From assembly GCF_000331515.1 (NCBI RefSeq), contig NZ_AMZO01000002.1:372001-436000 (forward strand): 64,000 nucleotides of DNA. The letters are read 5' to 3'. Origin of the DNA: Photobacterium marinum (lineage in GTDB: Bacteria > Pseudomonadota > Gammaproteobacteria > Enterobacterales > Vibrionaceae). Shown piece by piece: positions 1 to 8,966 of this stretch; position 1 is the first letter of the stretch, and each line of letters starts with the position of its first letter. Made by a program: the position numbers and the translations under genes. The notes under the pieces were generated by a model. The model was not told where the DNA came from, ran no database searches, and saw nothing but the letters and a program-made list of their open reading frames with translations.

Positions 1-8
1 ATAAGCTG

Positions 9-374
9 ATGAATAAACATTGTGTAACAGTTTTTTATGACGGTTCATGTGAAAGCTGTGTCAGGGACAGATTTAGGTTTGAACAATGGCTGGGAAAACG
101 AAGCGGTCAAATTGAATGGTTTGACATAACTGATAAGGATGACGAGCTGTGGGATATAGATATTGATCCTGCACTGGCATTACGTGAGTTGCATGTCCGG
201 GACTGTAACGGTGTTGTCTATCGTGAACTTGACGCCTACATAATTTTGCTCAGGTTAGTGTGGTGGCTTAAGCCTGTGATATGGTTTTTGCAGTTTCCGC
301 CGTTAAAGCGTTGGGTATCTCAGTGGTATCGGCAACATGTAGATCAGCGACTGGCTCGTGAAGGGCGAGGGTGA
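9..374 (+). CDS. DUF393 (DCC-family) thiol-disulfide oxidoreductase-like protein
   Basis: A 121-residue protein with an N-terminal FYDGSCESCVR motif at about residues 9-19. This is the YDGxCxxC signature of the DUF393/DCC family, whose members are annotated as putative thiol-disulfide oxidoreductases. The rest is typical: an acidic 'FDITDKDDE' stretch and a weakly hydrophobic segment near residues 78-98. The ATG at base 9 is the only sensible start, but the ribosome site lies at or before the window edge. The physiological substrate is unknown for the family. Membership is fairly sure and function is not. Confidence 0.8.
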   Translation: MNKHCVTVFYDGSCESCVRDRFRFEQWLGKRSGQIEWFDITDKDDELWDIDIDPALALRELHVRDCNGVVYRELDAYIILLRLVWWLKPVIWFLQFPPLKRWVSQWYRQHVDQRLAREGRG

Positions 375-500
375 TGTAGAGTTTATCGGATTTTTCTTGC
401 GCTCAATTATGTCATTGTGAAACAGCACATCCTCGACATAAATTGAGTTGACTGGATATTACGGTTATTGCTGTGCTTTTAAACTGCACATTAGTAGGTG

Positions 501-1070
501 TTACTCAGCTTCTTGTTTGTATTGCTCGTCGATAATATTGTGCAGAAAAGACAGCGCAGCTCTGTGATCACTTCGGCTCATGAACCATTGTTTTTGGTTG
601 GTTTCTAAAGGAAGTAATTCAAGCCAGCGCTGGCAGACCCAGGTCATATCGTCAAAGTCGGGGAGCGGGTAGTTGTCTGAATGCTCAGGAAACTCTTCAA
701 AAAGGGCTTTGAGACTGTTTGATATCCCTCTGTCTGCAAACCGGGTTTTGGTTGGCGTCCAGTTTTTCATTAAGGTTATTTCTCCGAACCTTAAGCCATC
801 ATCTTCTTGCCAATGGTCGTTGATAACGAATTTTTCAACGCCTTTGACTGTGATGCCAAGCAGGCCGTCGGACAGGCGTTCAAAGTCTGTAATGATGGCG
901 CGAGTTCCGAAATGGCAAAGGGAGTCTTCATCTTTCATGCAAAGACCAAAACCATCACCGGACGCCATTGCTAATTTGACCAGGCGAGTATACCGAGGCT
1001 CAAAGATCCTCAGCTTACTGATACCGCCCGGCAACAAATATAGCTGTAACGGAAAAAGGGGTAACTGCAT
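501..1070 (-). CDS. LON peptidase substrate-binding domain protein
   Basis: A 189-residue protein that begins MQLPLFPLQLYLLPGG and continues to LRIFEPRYTRLV. This is the start of the LON N-terminal (substrate-binding, PUA-like) domain. The length covers only that domain: there is no AAA ATPase and no Ser-Lys protease part. Stand-alone LON-domain proteins are common in gammaproteobacteria and have no settled role; adaptor or substrate-recognition functions are guessed. It lies between a DUF393 gene and bioA and shows no operon link to either. Confidence 0.85.
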   Translation of the reverse strand: MQLPLFPLQLYLLPGGISKLRIFEPRYTRLVKLAMASGDGFGLCMKDEDSLCHFGTRAIITDFERLSDGLLGITVKGVEKFVINDHWQEDDGLRFGEITLMKNWTPTKTRFADRGISNSLKALFEEFPEHSDNYPLPDFDDMTWVCQRWLELLPLETNQKQWFMSRSDHRAALSFLHNIIDEQYKQEAE

Positions 1071-1213
1071 AGTTCATAGCCTTATTTACGTTATGTCGCT
1101 GTTGCGGAACCATGCTGAGGACTCATCACTTACAAAAGCCTTATAATCAGCATGGCGTTATATTGATAACTAGTATAAGCAGACAATTTTTGGAAACTGT
1201 CTGCATTTCGATA

Positions 1214-2494
1214 CTACTGAAGAGTTCTCAATATTGCAGATGTCAGTTTGCTAAGTTCTTGTGGCTTAATAATAAATGGAGGCATTATGTAGACAAGTGT
1301 GCCAAATGGGCGAATCCAGACACCACTGTCTACAAAAGCTTTCTGTATTTCTGCCATGTTCACCGGTTCAAAAAGTTCAACCACGCCGATTGCACCTAAC
1401 CAGCGGACATCTTTCACTTTTTCCAGCTTACCGATTTCAGGCAGAGTCTCTGCCAGTTGTGCTTCAATGTTACTTACCTGCTGCTGCCAGTCTCCTTGTT
1501 GAAGCACAGTCAGGCTGGCATTGGCGACAGCACAGGCTAACGGGTTACCCATAAAGGTTGGTCCGTGCATGAAACATCCGGCTTCTCCACCGCATACGGT
1601 GTCAGCAACATGCTTGGTGGTCAGTGTAGCTGAAAGCGTCATATAGCCGCCGGTCAGTGCTTTCCCGACACACATGATATCCGGGCTGACTCCGGCATGT
1701 TCACACGCAAACAGCTTGCCGGTACGGCCAAAACCTGTCGCGATTTCATCAGCTATCAGCAGGATGCCGTATTCATCGCAAAGCTCCCTGACGCGTTTCA
1801 GGAAGGTCGGGTGGTAGATCCGCATGCCGCCCGCACCCTGTACAATCGGCTCTATGATTACAGCGGCGACTTCGCTTTGGTGCTCGGCCAGCTTATCTTT
1901 GAAATCCTCAATGTCTTCTTCCTGCCATTCATTATAAAAACCGCATTCAGGAGATTGGGCAAAAATGTGTTCAGGTAAGAATCCTTTATACAGACTGTGC
2001 ATGGAATTTTCCGGATCTGTCACCGACATTGCCGCGAAAGTATCGCCGTGATAGCCGTGTTTGACGGTAAGGAATTTCGGCTTTCTTTCGCCTCTTGCAT
2101 GCCAGTATTGCAGGGCCATCTTAAGCGAGACTTCAACTGCAACCGATCCTGAATCAGCCAGAAATACATGCTGTAGCGGCTCCGGTGTCATATCGACCAG
2201 CTTCCGGCACAATTCAACCGCTGGCTGGTGGGTGATCCCGCCAAACATTACGTGAGACATTTTTTCGAGCTGTTTGGTTGCAGCTTCGTTCAGTGCTGGG
2301 TGGTTGTAGCCATGAATCGTTGACCACCAGGATGACATACCGTCGATCAGTTCACGTCCGTCTTCAAGTTTGAGGTAAACCCCCTGAGCACTTTCTACCG
2401 GGTAACAAGGCAGGGGATTGAGGGTCGATGTGTAAGGATGCCAGACGTGCTGTTGGTCAAATTCCAGATCGATTTTATTGTGTAAATCTTGCAC
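1214..2494 (-). CDS. bioA: Adenosylmethionine-8-amino-7-oxononanoate aminotransferase
   Basis: BioA makes 7,8-diaminopelargonate from 7-keto-8-aminopelargonate, using S-adenosylmethionine as amino donor and PLP as cofactor, in biotin synthesis. The 426 residues match the usual length. Visible features are the early WHPYTS motif (residues 18-23), DGMSSWW (51-57), the LLIADEIATGFGRTGK block (245-260) with the PLP-contacting aspartate, and the Schiff-base lysine in CVGKALTGGY (K278). It is transcribed divergently from bioBFCD across a BirA-type operator, the standard enterobacterial and vibrio arrangement. Biotin-dependent repression by BirA is expected. Confidence 0.97.
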   Translation of the reverse strand: MQDLHNKIDLEFDQQHVWHPYTSTLNPLPCYPVESAQGVYLKLEDGRELIDGMSSWWSTIHGYNHPALNEAATKQLEKMSHVMFGGITHQPAVELCRKLVDMTPEPLQHVFLADSGSVAVEVSLKMALQYWHARGERKPKFLTVKHGYHGDTFAAMSVTDPENSMHSLYKGFLPEHIFAQSPECGFYNEWQEEDIEDFKDKLAEHQSEVAAVIIEPIVQGAGGMRIYHPTFLKRVRELCDEYGILLIADEIATGFGRTGKLFACEHAGVSPDIMCVGKALTGGYMTLSATLTTKHVADTVCGGEAGCFMHGPTFMGNPLACAVANASLTVLQQGDWQQQVSNIEAQLAETLPEIGKLEKVKDVRWLGAIGVVELFEPVNMAEIQKAFVDSGVWIRPFGTLVYIMPPFIIKPQELSKLTSAILRTLQ

Positions 2495-2496
2495 AG

Positions 2497-2529
2497 TTGT
2501 AAACCTTGCTTATTGTTGATAGTTGACAG
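2497..2529. promoter_or_regulatory. BirA operator between bioA and bioB
   Basis: TTGTAAACC at 2497-2505 matches the left half of the enterobacterial BirA operator exactly. After exactly 15 bases comes AGTTGACAG at 2521-2529, which agrees at 6 of 9 positions with the right half, GGTTTACAA. The spacing equals that of the E. coli bio operator, and the site sits in the divergent bioA-bioB gap. Binding of BirA-biotinyl-AMP would shut off both directions. Confidence 0.85.
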
Positions 2530-2550
2530 TCTACTAACTGGAAGTAGACT
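2523..2550 (+). promoter_or_regulatory. Probable bioBFCD promoter
   Basis: TTGACA at 2523-2528, a perfect -35 hexamer, lies inside the right half of the BirA operator. It is followed after 16 bases by TAGACT at 2545-2550 (4 of 6 matches to the -10 consensus). Overlap of promoter and operator fits repression by occlusion. The transcription start is inferred, not seen. Confidence 0.55.
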
Positions 2551-2692
2551 AGCCAAGTATTGATACCCATTTGAATTGAGTTTTAATTCACTGATTCGAA
2601 TGAAAACAAGCCAGAAATAGCCACTGTTAATGCCATGGTCCCTACTACAAAACCAATGGCCAGGCTGTTACAGACAAGAAGAGGTTACGCAC

Positions 2693-3745
2693 GTGGAAGT
2701 ACGTCACGACTGGACAGTCGCGGAAGTTCAAGCCTTATTTGATAAGCCGTTTATGGACCTGTTGTTTGAAGCACAACAGGTACACCGTCAGCATCATGAG
2801 GCGAATAAAGTTCAGGTCAGCACACTACTCTCAATTAAAACCGGTGCTTGCCCGGAAGACTGTAAATATTGCCCGCAAAGTGCTCATTACCGTACTGATG
2901 TGGAGCGTGAGCGCTTGATGGAAGTTGAACGGGTACTGGATGCGGCAACGAAAGCAAAAGCCTCTGGGGCGACCCGTTTCTGTATGGGAGCGGCATGGAA
3001 GAACCCGAAAGAGCGCGATATGCCATATCTGTTGGATATGGTACGTGGCGTAAAATCAATGGGACTCGAAACCTGTATGACGCTGGGAATGATTTCTAGT
3101 GATCAGGCTAATGAACTGGCTGATGCCGGTCTTGATTACTACAACCATAATCTGGATACCTCGCCGGAGTATTACGGCAGCATCATTACAACCCGTACTT
3201 ACCAGGATCGCCTCGATACCCTGTCTCACGTTCGTGAGGCCGGTATGAAGATTTGTTCGGGCGGTATTATTGGTATGGGCGAAACTTCCCGAGACCGTGC
3301 TGCTCTGTTGGTTGAACTGGCGAATCTGCCGACTCACCCTGAAAGTGTGCCAATTAATATGCTGGTTAAAGTTAAAGGTACGCCGTTGGAAACTGCAGAG
3401 GATGTCGACCCGTTTGACTTCATCCGTATTATTGCCGTTGCCCGAATCATTATGCCGAAATCGGCTGTTCGTTTGTCTGCCGGTCGTGAAGACATGAATG
3501 ATCAGATGCAGACGCTTTGCTTTATGGCGGGCGCGAACTCTATTTTCTACGGCTGTAAATTGCTGACTACACCGAATCCGGGTGAAGACAAAGATATGCA
3601 GCTTTTTGCCAAGCTGGGTATTAACAGCCAGCAGCAGTCTTCCAAGCCTGATCAGATTCAGGAGCAGGAATTGCTGGAGCAGGTCGCAGAACGCGTTGCT
3701 GCACGTCCGGGTGAAGATGACCTGTTCTACGATGCCTCACTTTAA
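2693..3745 (+). CDS. bioB: Biotin synthase
   Basis: A radical-SAM enzyme that inserts sulfur into dethiobiotin, the last step of biotin synthesis. The chosen start is GTG at 2693 ([12 protein letters not shown]...), giving 350 residues, with an AAGAGG ribosome site about seven bases before it. This matches the normal vibrio N-terminus and puts the radical-SAM cysteines at C53, C57 and C60 (ACPEDCKYC), as in E. coli. An upstream in-frame ATG at 2630 would add 21 residues unlike the family. Other conserved blocks are [11 protein letters not shown] and FYGCKLLTT. Its end overlaps bioF by 14 bases. Confidence 0.97.
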   Translation: MEVRHDWTVAEVQALFDKPFMDLLFEAQQVHRQHHEANKVQVSTLLSIKTGACPEDCKYCPQSAHYRTDVERERLMEVERVLDAATKAKASGATRFCMGAAWKNPKERDMPYLLDMVRGVKSMGLETCMTLGMISSDQANELADAGLDYYNHNLDTSPEYYGSIITTRTYQDRLDTLSHVREAGMKICSGGIIGMGETSRDRAALLVELANLPTHPESVPINMLVKVKGTPLETAEDVDPFDFIRIIAVARIIMPKSAVRLSAGREDMNDQMQTLCFMAGANSIFYGCKLLTTPNPGEDKDMQLFAKLGINSQQQSSKPDQIQEQELLEQVAERVAARPGEDDLFYDASL

Positions 3746-4892
3746 GCAACGTATAGAAAAGTCCCTGAGTGAGCGTAAGGCTCAGGGACTGTATCGCCGT
3801 CGAGCTTGTCTGAGCCGTCAGCAACAATGTGTCGAGCACCATGGTGATGCTTTTATTAATTTCTCCAGTAATGACTACCTTGGTCTGGCGCAGGAGCCTG
3901 ATTTGGTCAAAGCCTGGCAGGAAGGTCTGACATTATTCGGAACTGGAAGTGGAGCGTCACCTTTGGTGACAGGTTTTCATACCGCGCACCATCAGTTGGA
4001 AGCACAACTGTCAGACTGGCTCGGTTATGAACGAGCGTTGCTGTTCAACAGTGGGTTCAGTGCTAATCAGGCTTTGCTGTTCACATTGCTTGAGAAAGAC
4101 GATGTACTGATCCAGGACAAACTGAATCATGCCTCATTGATGGAAGCCGGTATGCTTTCCCCGGCAACCATGCGTCGTTTTGCTCACAACGATCTGGCAG
4201 CTTTGCAGCGAACGTTATCCCGATATAGCGATCAGCCGAATACCGTCGCTATGGTGGTCACAGAAGGTGTGTTCAGCATGGACGGTGATCTGTCACCGCT
4301 TGCAGAAATGAAGCTGCTTTGTGAACAGCACAACAGCTGGCTGGTGGTTGATGATGCCCACGGTTGCGGGGTTTTGGGTGAGCAGGGGCGCGGTAGTTGT
4401 GACCACGCCGGTATCAAGCCTGATGTCTTGGTGGTGACCTTTGGTAAAGCTTTCGGCCTTCAGGGCGCAGCGATTCTGTGTAATGACGATACTGCGGAAT
4501 ACCTGATTCAGTTTGCCCGTCATTTTATTTATTCGACCGCGATGCCGCCGGCGCAAGCCCATGCTCTGAGTAAAGCCTGTCAGCTGATCCGTGAAGATCA
4601 GTGGCGACGGGACAAGCTTCTCGAACTGAGCACATTGCTGAGTGAAAAAGTGAATGAGGGTATTGAACTGATTAAGACGCCGACGCCAATTAAGCCTTTG
4701 CTTATCGGCAGCAGCGAAAAAGCACTGGCGGTTTCAGAACAATTGAGGCAACGCGGGATTTGGGTCAGCGCCATTCGGCCGCCAACAGTGCCGGTAAATA
4801 CTGCCCGTCTGCGTATTACTCTTACTGCTGCTCATACCCGGGCAGATATCGACAAGCTGGCAACAGCGATTAATGAGGTGATTCATGACTAA
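3732..4892 (+). CDS. bioF: 8-amino-7-oxononanoate synthase
   Basis: A PLP enzyme that condenses pimeloyl-ACP with L-alanine. The ATG at 3732 gives 386 residues starting [16 protein letters not shown], close to E. coli BioF. The reading frame is open back to 3582, but that extension is bioB sequence in another frame and is discarded. Conserved features are [21 protein letters not shown], the aspartate in [12 protein letters not shown], and the Schiff-base lysine K239 in [10 protein letters not shown]. It overlaps bioB upstream and bioC downstream, so translational coupling is likely. Confidence 0.96.
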   Translation: MPHFKQRIEKSLSERKAQGLYRRRACLSRQQQCVEHHGDAFINFSSNDYLGLAQEPDLVKAWQEGLTLFGTGSGASPLVTGFHTAHHQLEAQLSDWLGYERALLFNSGFSANQALLFTLLEKDDVLIQDKLNHASLMEAGMLSPATMRRFAHNDLAALQRTLSRYSDQPNTVAMVVTEGVFSMDGDLSPLAEMKLLCEQHNSWLVVDDAHGCGVLGEQGRGSCDHAGIKPDVLVVTFGKAFGLQGAAILCNDDTAEYLIQFARHFIYSTAMPPAQAHALSKACQLIREDQWRRDKLLELSTLLSEKVNEGIELIKTPTPIKPLLIGSSEKALAVSEQLRQRGIWVSAIRPPTVPVNTARLRITLTAAHTRADIDKLATAINEVIHD

Positions 4893-5709
4893 CGGAATGA
4901 ATGCAGTCACTCATGGTCAGCAAGAGACAGAGCTAACCGACAAAAAAGCGATTGCCGCCGCTTTTGGCCGAGCGGCAAAGCACTATGATAAAGCCGCCGC
5001 ATTCCAGCGTCGTGTTGGGCATCGGTTGTTGGATAAATTGCCTGCCGTGACCCCGATGGGTAGTCGGGCGCTGGATTTAGGGTGCGGAACCGGCTATTTC
5101 ACCGAGGCGCTTATTGCGCGTGGCTATCAGGTTTGTGCTGCCGATTTGTCAGTAGAAATGCTGGCTCAGGCCGAGTTACGCTGTGGCAGCGCAGCGACAT
5201 ATCTTGAAGCAGACGCAGAAGCACTGCCAATCGACGATAACCAGTTTGACATTGCTTTCACCAGCCTGGCTCTGCAGTGGTGTGATGATTTATCGTTGCC
5301 GCTTAAAGAGCTGCGTCGGGTGGTAAAACCGGGTGGGCTAATTATGTTTACCACCCTTTCTGACGGCTCATTACATGAGCTTTCACAAGCATGGCGTGAG
5401 GTTGATCAATATCAACATGTGAACGAGTTTCTTTCGCCAAAGGCTATAAAACTTGCGCTGGCGCAAGCGGGGTGCCCGAATCATGCCCTAGAATTTACGC
5501 CCGTTATTATGCAATACAATACGGCAGTTGAACTCATGAAAGACCTTAAAGGGATAGGGGCGACACATCTGCAGCAAGAGCGCAAAGCAGGCTTGGCCGG
5601 TCGTAAAACGATTCAGGCATTAGAACGCGCTTATGATGAGTTTCGAGATGAGAACGGTCAACTGCCGGCAACATATCAAGTCTGTTTCGGAGTAATTATT
5701 AATGACTAA
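4885..5709 (+). CDS. bioC: Malonyl-ACP O-methyltransferase
   Basis: BioC methylates malonyl-ACP so that the fatty-acid synthase can build the pimeloyl chain. The 274-residue product has the SAM-binding motif [16 protein letters not shown] near residues 64-78, followed by AADLSVEML and the SLALQWCDD segment typical of BioC. The start at 4885 overlaps the bioF stop by eight bases; a second ATG at 4897 is possible. No bioH is seen in the window, so the pimeloyl-ACP esterase must be encoded elsewhere. Confidence 0.95.
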   Translation: MTNGMNAVTHGQQETELTDKKAIAAAFGRAAKHYDKAAAFQRRVGHRLLDKLPAVTPMGSRALDLGCGTGYFTEALIARGYQVCAADLSVEMLAQAELRCGSAATYLEADAEALPIDDNQFDIAFTSLALQWCDDLSLPLKELRRVVKPGGLIMFTTLSDGSLHELSQAWREVDQYQHVNEFLSPKAIKLALAQAGCPNHALEFTPVIMQYNTAVELMKDLKGIGATHLQQERKAGLAGRKTIQALERAYDEFRDENGQLPATYQVCFGVIIND

Positions 5710-6382
5710 CGCTTTCTTTATAGCAGGTACAGATACCGAAGTTGGTAAAACTGTAGCCTCTCGCGCAATCCTACACGCTGCTGGCAGCGCGAATATTAAG
5801 ATGGCGGGTTATAAGCCAGTTGCGTCGGGCAGTGCGCCGACGCCTGAGGGGATGCGTAATTCAGACGCACTATATATTCAGGACGCTTCCGTTGTGGAGC
5901 TGAACTATAACGAAGTTAACCCGTATGCGTTTGAAGCAGCGGTATCTCCACACCTTGCTGCTGAGCAAGAGAATCGGGTTATCGATTTTAATGTACTGAC
6001 AGAAGGCCTTGAGCATCTGAAAGCCAAGTCAGATGTTGTTCTGGTGGAAGGTGCAGGCGGCTGGCGTGTACCGGTTTCTCGCAACGATTTTCTGTCCAGC
6101 TGGGTGAAGCAGGAAAAATTGCCTGTGGTTCTGGTTGTTGGCGTGAAACTGGGCTGTTTGAGCCATGCAATTCTGACCGCTGAAGCAATCAAAAATGATG
6201 GGCTTGAGATGGTTGGTTGGGTAGCGAACCGCATTAATCCTGGATTGGAAAACTATGCGGAAATTATCCGTATGTTGGAAGAAAACCTGCCAGGTAAAAA
6301 ACTGGGTGAAATCCCATATATGCCGGGTATTAAAAAACGCGACCTGTCTAAATACATTGATCTGTCGCCACTGGGCCTTTAA
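5702..6382 (+). CDS. bioD: ATP-dependent dethiobiotin synthetase
   Basis: BioD closes the ureido ring of dethiobiotin from diaminopelargonate, CO2 and ATP. The 226-residue protein opens with [16 protein letters not shown], the modified P-loop of the family. It also has the YKPVASG segment and [12 protein letters not shown], which includes the Mg/ATP-binding glutamate. It overlaps bioC by eight bases and is the last gene of bioBFCD, followed by a strong terminator. Nothing unusual is seen. Confidence 0.96.
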   Translation: MTNAFFIAGTDTEVGKTVASRAILHAAGSANIKMAGYKPVASGSAPTPEGMRNSDALYIQDASVVELNYNEVNPYAFEAAVSPHLAAEQENRVIDFNVLTEGLEHLKAKSDVVLVEGAGGWRVPVSRNDFLSSWVKQEKLPVVLVVGVKLGCLSHAILTAEAIKNDGLEMVGWVANRINPGLENYAEIIRMLEENLPGKKLGEIPYMPGIKKRDLSKYIDLSPLGL

Positions 6383-6456
6383 TTCTTAACAGACCCAACT
6401 TAAATAATCCCAAAGAACCCTACAGAGATGCAGGGTTTTTTTTATGTTCAGGACAT

Positions 6457-6490
6457 AAAAACGGCGCAGGATTCACTGCGCCGTTTTTTT
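6457..6490. terminator. Bidirectional intrinsic terminator after bioD
   Basis: A stem AACGGCGCAG/CTGCGCCGTT with a six-base loop, flanked by A5 on the left and T7 on the right. It can end bioBFCD rightward and the membrane-protein gene at 6527 leftward. A weaker hairpin (AACCCT/AGGGTT with T8) lies just upstream at about 6415-6443. Confidence 0.9.
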
Positions 6491-6526
6491 GTTTTGTTCC
6501 GTAACAAATCTTTGCTGTTTGTGTTG

Positions 6527-7234
6527 CTATTGTTTCTTCTTAAGCAGCTCTGGCAGGCAGTACCATGTAGATGCGAAAAACACCAGGCTGTATGCCAGCA
6601 GTTCAACGCCTTCTTCTGCCAGGTTCTTTACCGGACGTATGTAGCTGTCTTGCATTATGGACTGCCATAAATCACTCATACCGTAGATCCGGGCAAAAAC
6701 CAGTAGGGTTGCCATTCCTGCCAGCATCAGACCAAAGCTGCGGTGTTTTGTATAGCAAATCAGTGGCTGTAAGGACGACTCTTTATGCGACAGAGCATAA
6801 ATAATTGCCATTGTTGCCATAAGCCAGGCTGGATATTTCCAGAAGCCATGGCTGATTTGGTCGAAAACTGAATCTAATTCACGGATCAGTACTATTGAGA
6901 AAAAAGCACTGACCAGAAATGCAAAACCACGTTGATCGCGCAGTTTTATTCCTACCGTAGCAAACAGGGCGACGACGATAAGTAGGTATCCCTCCTGTAA
7001 ATACTCCATCAGTGAGTTTTCACCGATACCACTTTGGTTGTGGACGACATCCAGGTGGATGACAAACGCAGAAGTCGCCAGTAGCAGGGCTAAACCAAAG
7101 AAAAACAGGGTTGATGTCAGTAACGGGTGTAATGGTTGCACCTCATTTCGGGTGCTTTCATTCTTGATTAGAGTTGATTGCATAATACATTGCCAGTGTT
7201 TCGCCCGTTGCCTAATCAATTGTGAATTAGCCAT
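6527..7234 (-). CDS. Multi-pass membrane protein, unknown function
   Basis: A protein of up to 235 residues with about six hydrophobic segments, roughly at residues 40-62, 82-100, 104-120, 134-150, 166-186 and 206-226. It has conserved-looking polar spots such as RELDSVFDQI and KNLAEEGVELLAYSL, in which acidic residues sit within or next to the membrane. I do not recognise the family. The start is uncertain: the ATG at 7234 and the ATG at 7183 both lack a clear ribosome site. It is transcribed alone, convergent with bioD. Confidence 0.7.
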   Translation of the reverse strand: MANSQLIRQRAKHWQCIMQSTLIKNESTRNEVQPLHPLLTSTLFFFGLALLLATSAFVIHLDVVHNQSGIGENSLMEYLQEGYLLIVVALFATVGIKLRDQRGFAFLVSAFFSIVLIRELDSVFDQISHGFWKYPAWLMATMAIIYALSHKESSLQPLICYTKHRSFGLMLAGMATLLVFARIYGMSDLWQSIMQDSYIRPVKNLAEEGVELLAYSLVFFASTWYCLPELLKKKQ

Positions 7235-7382
7235 GATATTTTAGCTGGTGCTCTTCGAGGCGTTTAAAAGACATACGGGGTTGGTTTATATATGGCTATT
7301 ATGTGCTTGTGATACTGAATGCAGACTGTATTTGGTGATGAAAATCACATTATCCTTTTTGGCATTATGTATGTCAGAAATA

Positions 7383-7412
7383 AAAAAACCTCCTCATAGT
7401 GAGGAGGTTTTC
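7383..7412 (-). terminator. Terminator of the 54-residue gene
   Basis: A twelve-base-pair stem AAAACCTCCTCA/TGAGGAGGTTTT with a TAG loop, followed on the minus strand by a T-rich run. It lies 35 bases after the stop of the small gene at 7447. Confidence 0.85.
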
Positions 7413-7446
7413 AGAATTAGTTTTAACTAGTCCTTGTCTTGCGGGA

Positions 7447-7611
7447 TTAGTTGTCGCGGGTTAGTCCGATAAGGGCTTCTTTTGCATCTGACAACTTTTT
7501 CTTTTTACTGACTGCATCAAGCCCCAACTCTTTTTGGGCCTCATCCAGAGACATACCAAGATGACAGCGAAGAATGTCAATTGCTACCTGGTAGTTTTCG
7601 TGATCAGCCAT
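7447..7611 (-). CDS. Small conserved-type hypothetical protein (54 aa)
   Basis: The ATG at 7611 follows a near-perfect AAGGAGG site and gives 54 residues: MADHENYQVAIDILRCHLG, then SLDEAQKELGLD and a lysine-rich KKKKLSDAKEAL tail. The longer frame to 7671 has no ribosome site. The sequence is predicted mostly helical, soluble and charged, with one cysteine. The strong ribosome site and dedicated terminator argue that it is expressed. I do not recognise a named family, and no function is assigned. Confidence 0.75.
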   Translation of the reverse strand: MADHENYQVAIDILRCHLGMSLDEAQKELGLDAVSKKKKLSDAKEALIGLTRDN

Positions 7612-8024
7612 CATTCCTCCTTGATAAACCGAATTAAGTGAACACACTATATAACGCTTTAGACCCGACAATAGTGGAATGCATCCTCTTATGCAATAAG
7701 ACCAAAGTCTAAAGACGTCAATTTTGTGTTAAATATTGGTTGTTCAGCATCGGGTCAGCAAAGATCATTCACTCTGGGAATGACATCTTTGGTAATATAT
7801 GTTACTGGTTTATTTGAGTAATCAGTCGGTGAAGAGTGAAAAGTTGGGTAGCTTTCAGTATTAATAATCATCCTAACGAAACGTAACAATTTAACTCTTT
7901 CCCTTGAATTTACTTTGATCGACCATACTATAAATTGCAACCGGGCAGATAACGTGCCTAATGTGCAACATAACTGTCTGAGTTATATAAAAATGATTTC
8001 TTGTTATTGGAGAAAAATATAAAG
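7612..8024 (+). promoter_or_regulatory. Intergenic region with a sigma-32-like promoter for htpX
   Basis: This 413-base gap holds no convincing gene. CCCTTGAA at 7901-7908 is an exact match to the heat-shock -35 core. Twelve bases later comes GACCATAC at 7921-7928, which keeps the CCAT of the sigma-32 -10 element. A TATAAA at 7929-7934 could serve the housekeeping factor. HtpX is a heat-shock gene in E. coli, so this is plausible but unproven. Confidence 0.5.
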
Positions 8025-8903
8025 ATGAAGCGAATTGCATTGTTCCTGGCGACTAACCTTGCCGTAATGCTTGTCTTCAGTGTCGTGCTGAACATTATTT
8101 ATGCCTTTACCGGCCTGCAGCCAGGAAGCATGAACGGCTTATTGGTAATGGCTGCGCTGTTCGGTTTTGGTGGTTCTCTGATTTCACTGTTTATGTCGAA
8201 ATCAATGGCACTGCGTTCTGTCGGCGGTATGGTCATTGAGCATCCTCGTAACGAAACTGAGCACTGGCTTATGGAAACTGTTTCTCGTCAGGCTCAGAAG
8301 GCAGGCATTGGTATGCCGACTGTTGCTATCTACAACTCACCAGATATCAATGCATTTGCGACCGGTGCAAAGCGTAATGACTCTCTGGTTGCGGTTTCTA
8401 CCGGTTTGCTGCACAGCATGACCCGTGATGAAGCAGAAGCTGTACTGGCACACGAAGTTAGCCATATTTCCAACGGTGATATGGTAACTATGACTCTGAT
8501 GCAGGGTGTGGTGAACACCTTTGTTATTTTCATCTCACGCCTGATTGCCGGCGCGGTTAGCGGAATGAATGATGAAGAAGAGGGCGGTGAAGGCGGAAGC
8601 TTCATGACTTACTTCATTGTTTCATCGATTATGGAAGTACTGTTTGGTTTCCTGGCAAGTATCCTGACAATGTGGTTCAGCCGTCACCGTGAATTTAAAG
8701 CTGATGCTGGCTCTGCACATTTAGTGGGTAAAGAGAAAATGATCGCTGCGCTGGAGCGACTGAAGATGGGACAGGAATCTCAGCTTGAAGGCTCAATGAT
8801 GGCGTTCGGTATTACTGGTAAGAAGTCGCTTTCTGAGCTGTTCATGACGCACCCTACACTGGATAAGCGTATTGATGCGCTTCGCCGTGGTGAGCACCTG
8901 TAA
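8025..8903 (+). CDS. htpX: Membrane zinc metalloprotease HtpX
   Basis: An inner-membrane M48 protease that helps FtsH degrade damaged membrane proteins. The start at 8025 ([15 protein letters not shown]) gives 292 residues, the usual length; the open frame upstream to 8001 is ignored. Membrane segments are near residues 5-25 and 38-58, with two more near 160-180 and 195-218. The zinc motif HEVSH is at 143-147, and the third ligand lies in [15 protein letters not shown] Gly/Glu-rich loop (EEEGGEGGS) separates the later hydrophobic segments. Confidence 0.96.
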   Translation: MKRIALFLATNLAVMLVFSVVLNIIYAFTGLQPGSMNGLLVMAALFGFGGSLISLFMSKSMALRSVGGMVIEHPRNETEHWLMETVSRQAQKAGIGMPTVAIYNSPDINAFATGAKRNDSLVAVSTGLLHSMTRDEAEAVLAHEVSHISNGDMVTMTLMQGVVNTFVIFISRLIAGAVSGMNDEEEGGEGGSFMTYFIVSSIMEVLFGFLASILTMWFSRHREFKADAGSAHLVGKEKMIAALERLKMGQESQLEGSMMAFGITGKKSLSELFMTHPTLDKRIDALRRGEHL

Positions 8904-8926
8904 CAGCGACTGACGCTAAATTAATA

Positions 8927-8960
8927 GAAAAGCCTGTGCATTTTTGCACAGGCTTTTTTG
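8927..8960. terminator. Terminator between htpX and the MFS gene
   Basis: A thirteen-base-pair stem AAAAGCCTGTGCA/TGCACAGGCTTTT with a short T loop and T6 to the right. A-rich bases on the left let it work in both directions for the convergent genes. Confidence 0.92.
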
Positions 8961-8966
8961 TTGGGT

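Noticed and set aside
673..1146. 157-residue plus-strand frame opposite the LON-domain gene
   Set aside because: Antisense shadow of a clear coding gene, without ribosome site or recognisable domain.
3582..3731. 50-codon N-terminal extension of bioF
   Set aside because: It lies wholly within bioB in another frame, has no family similarity, and the ATG at 3732 gives a normal BioF.
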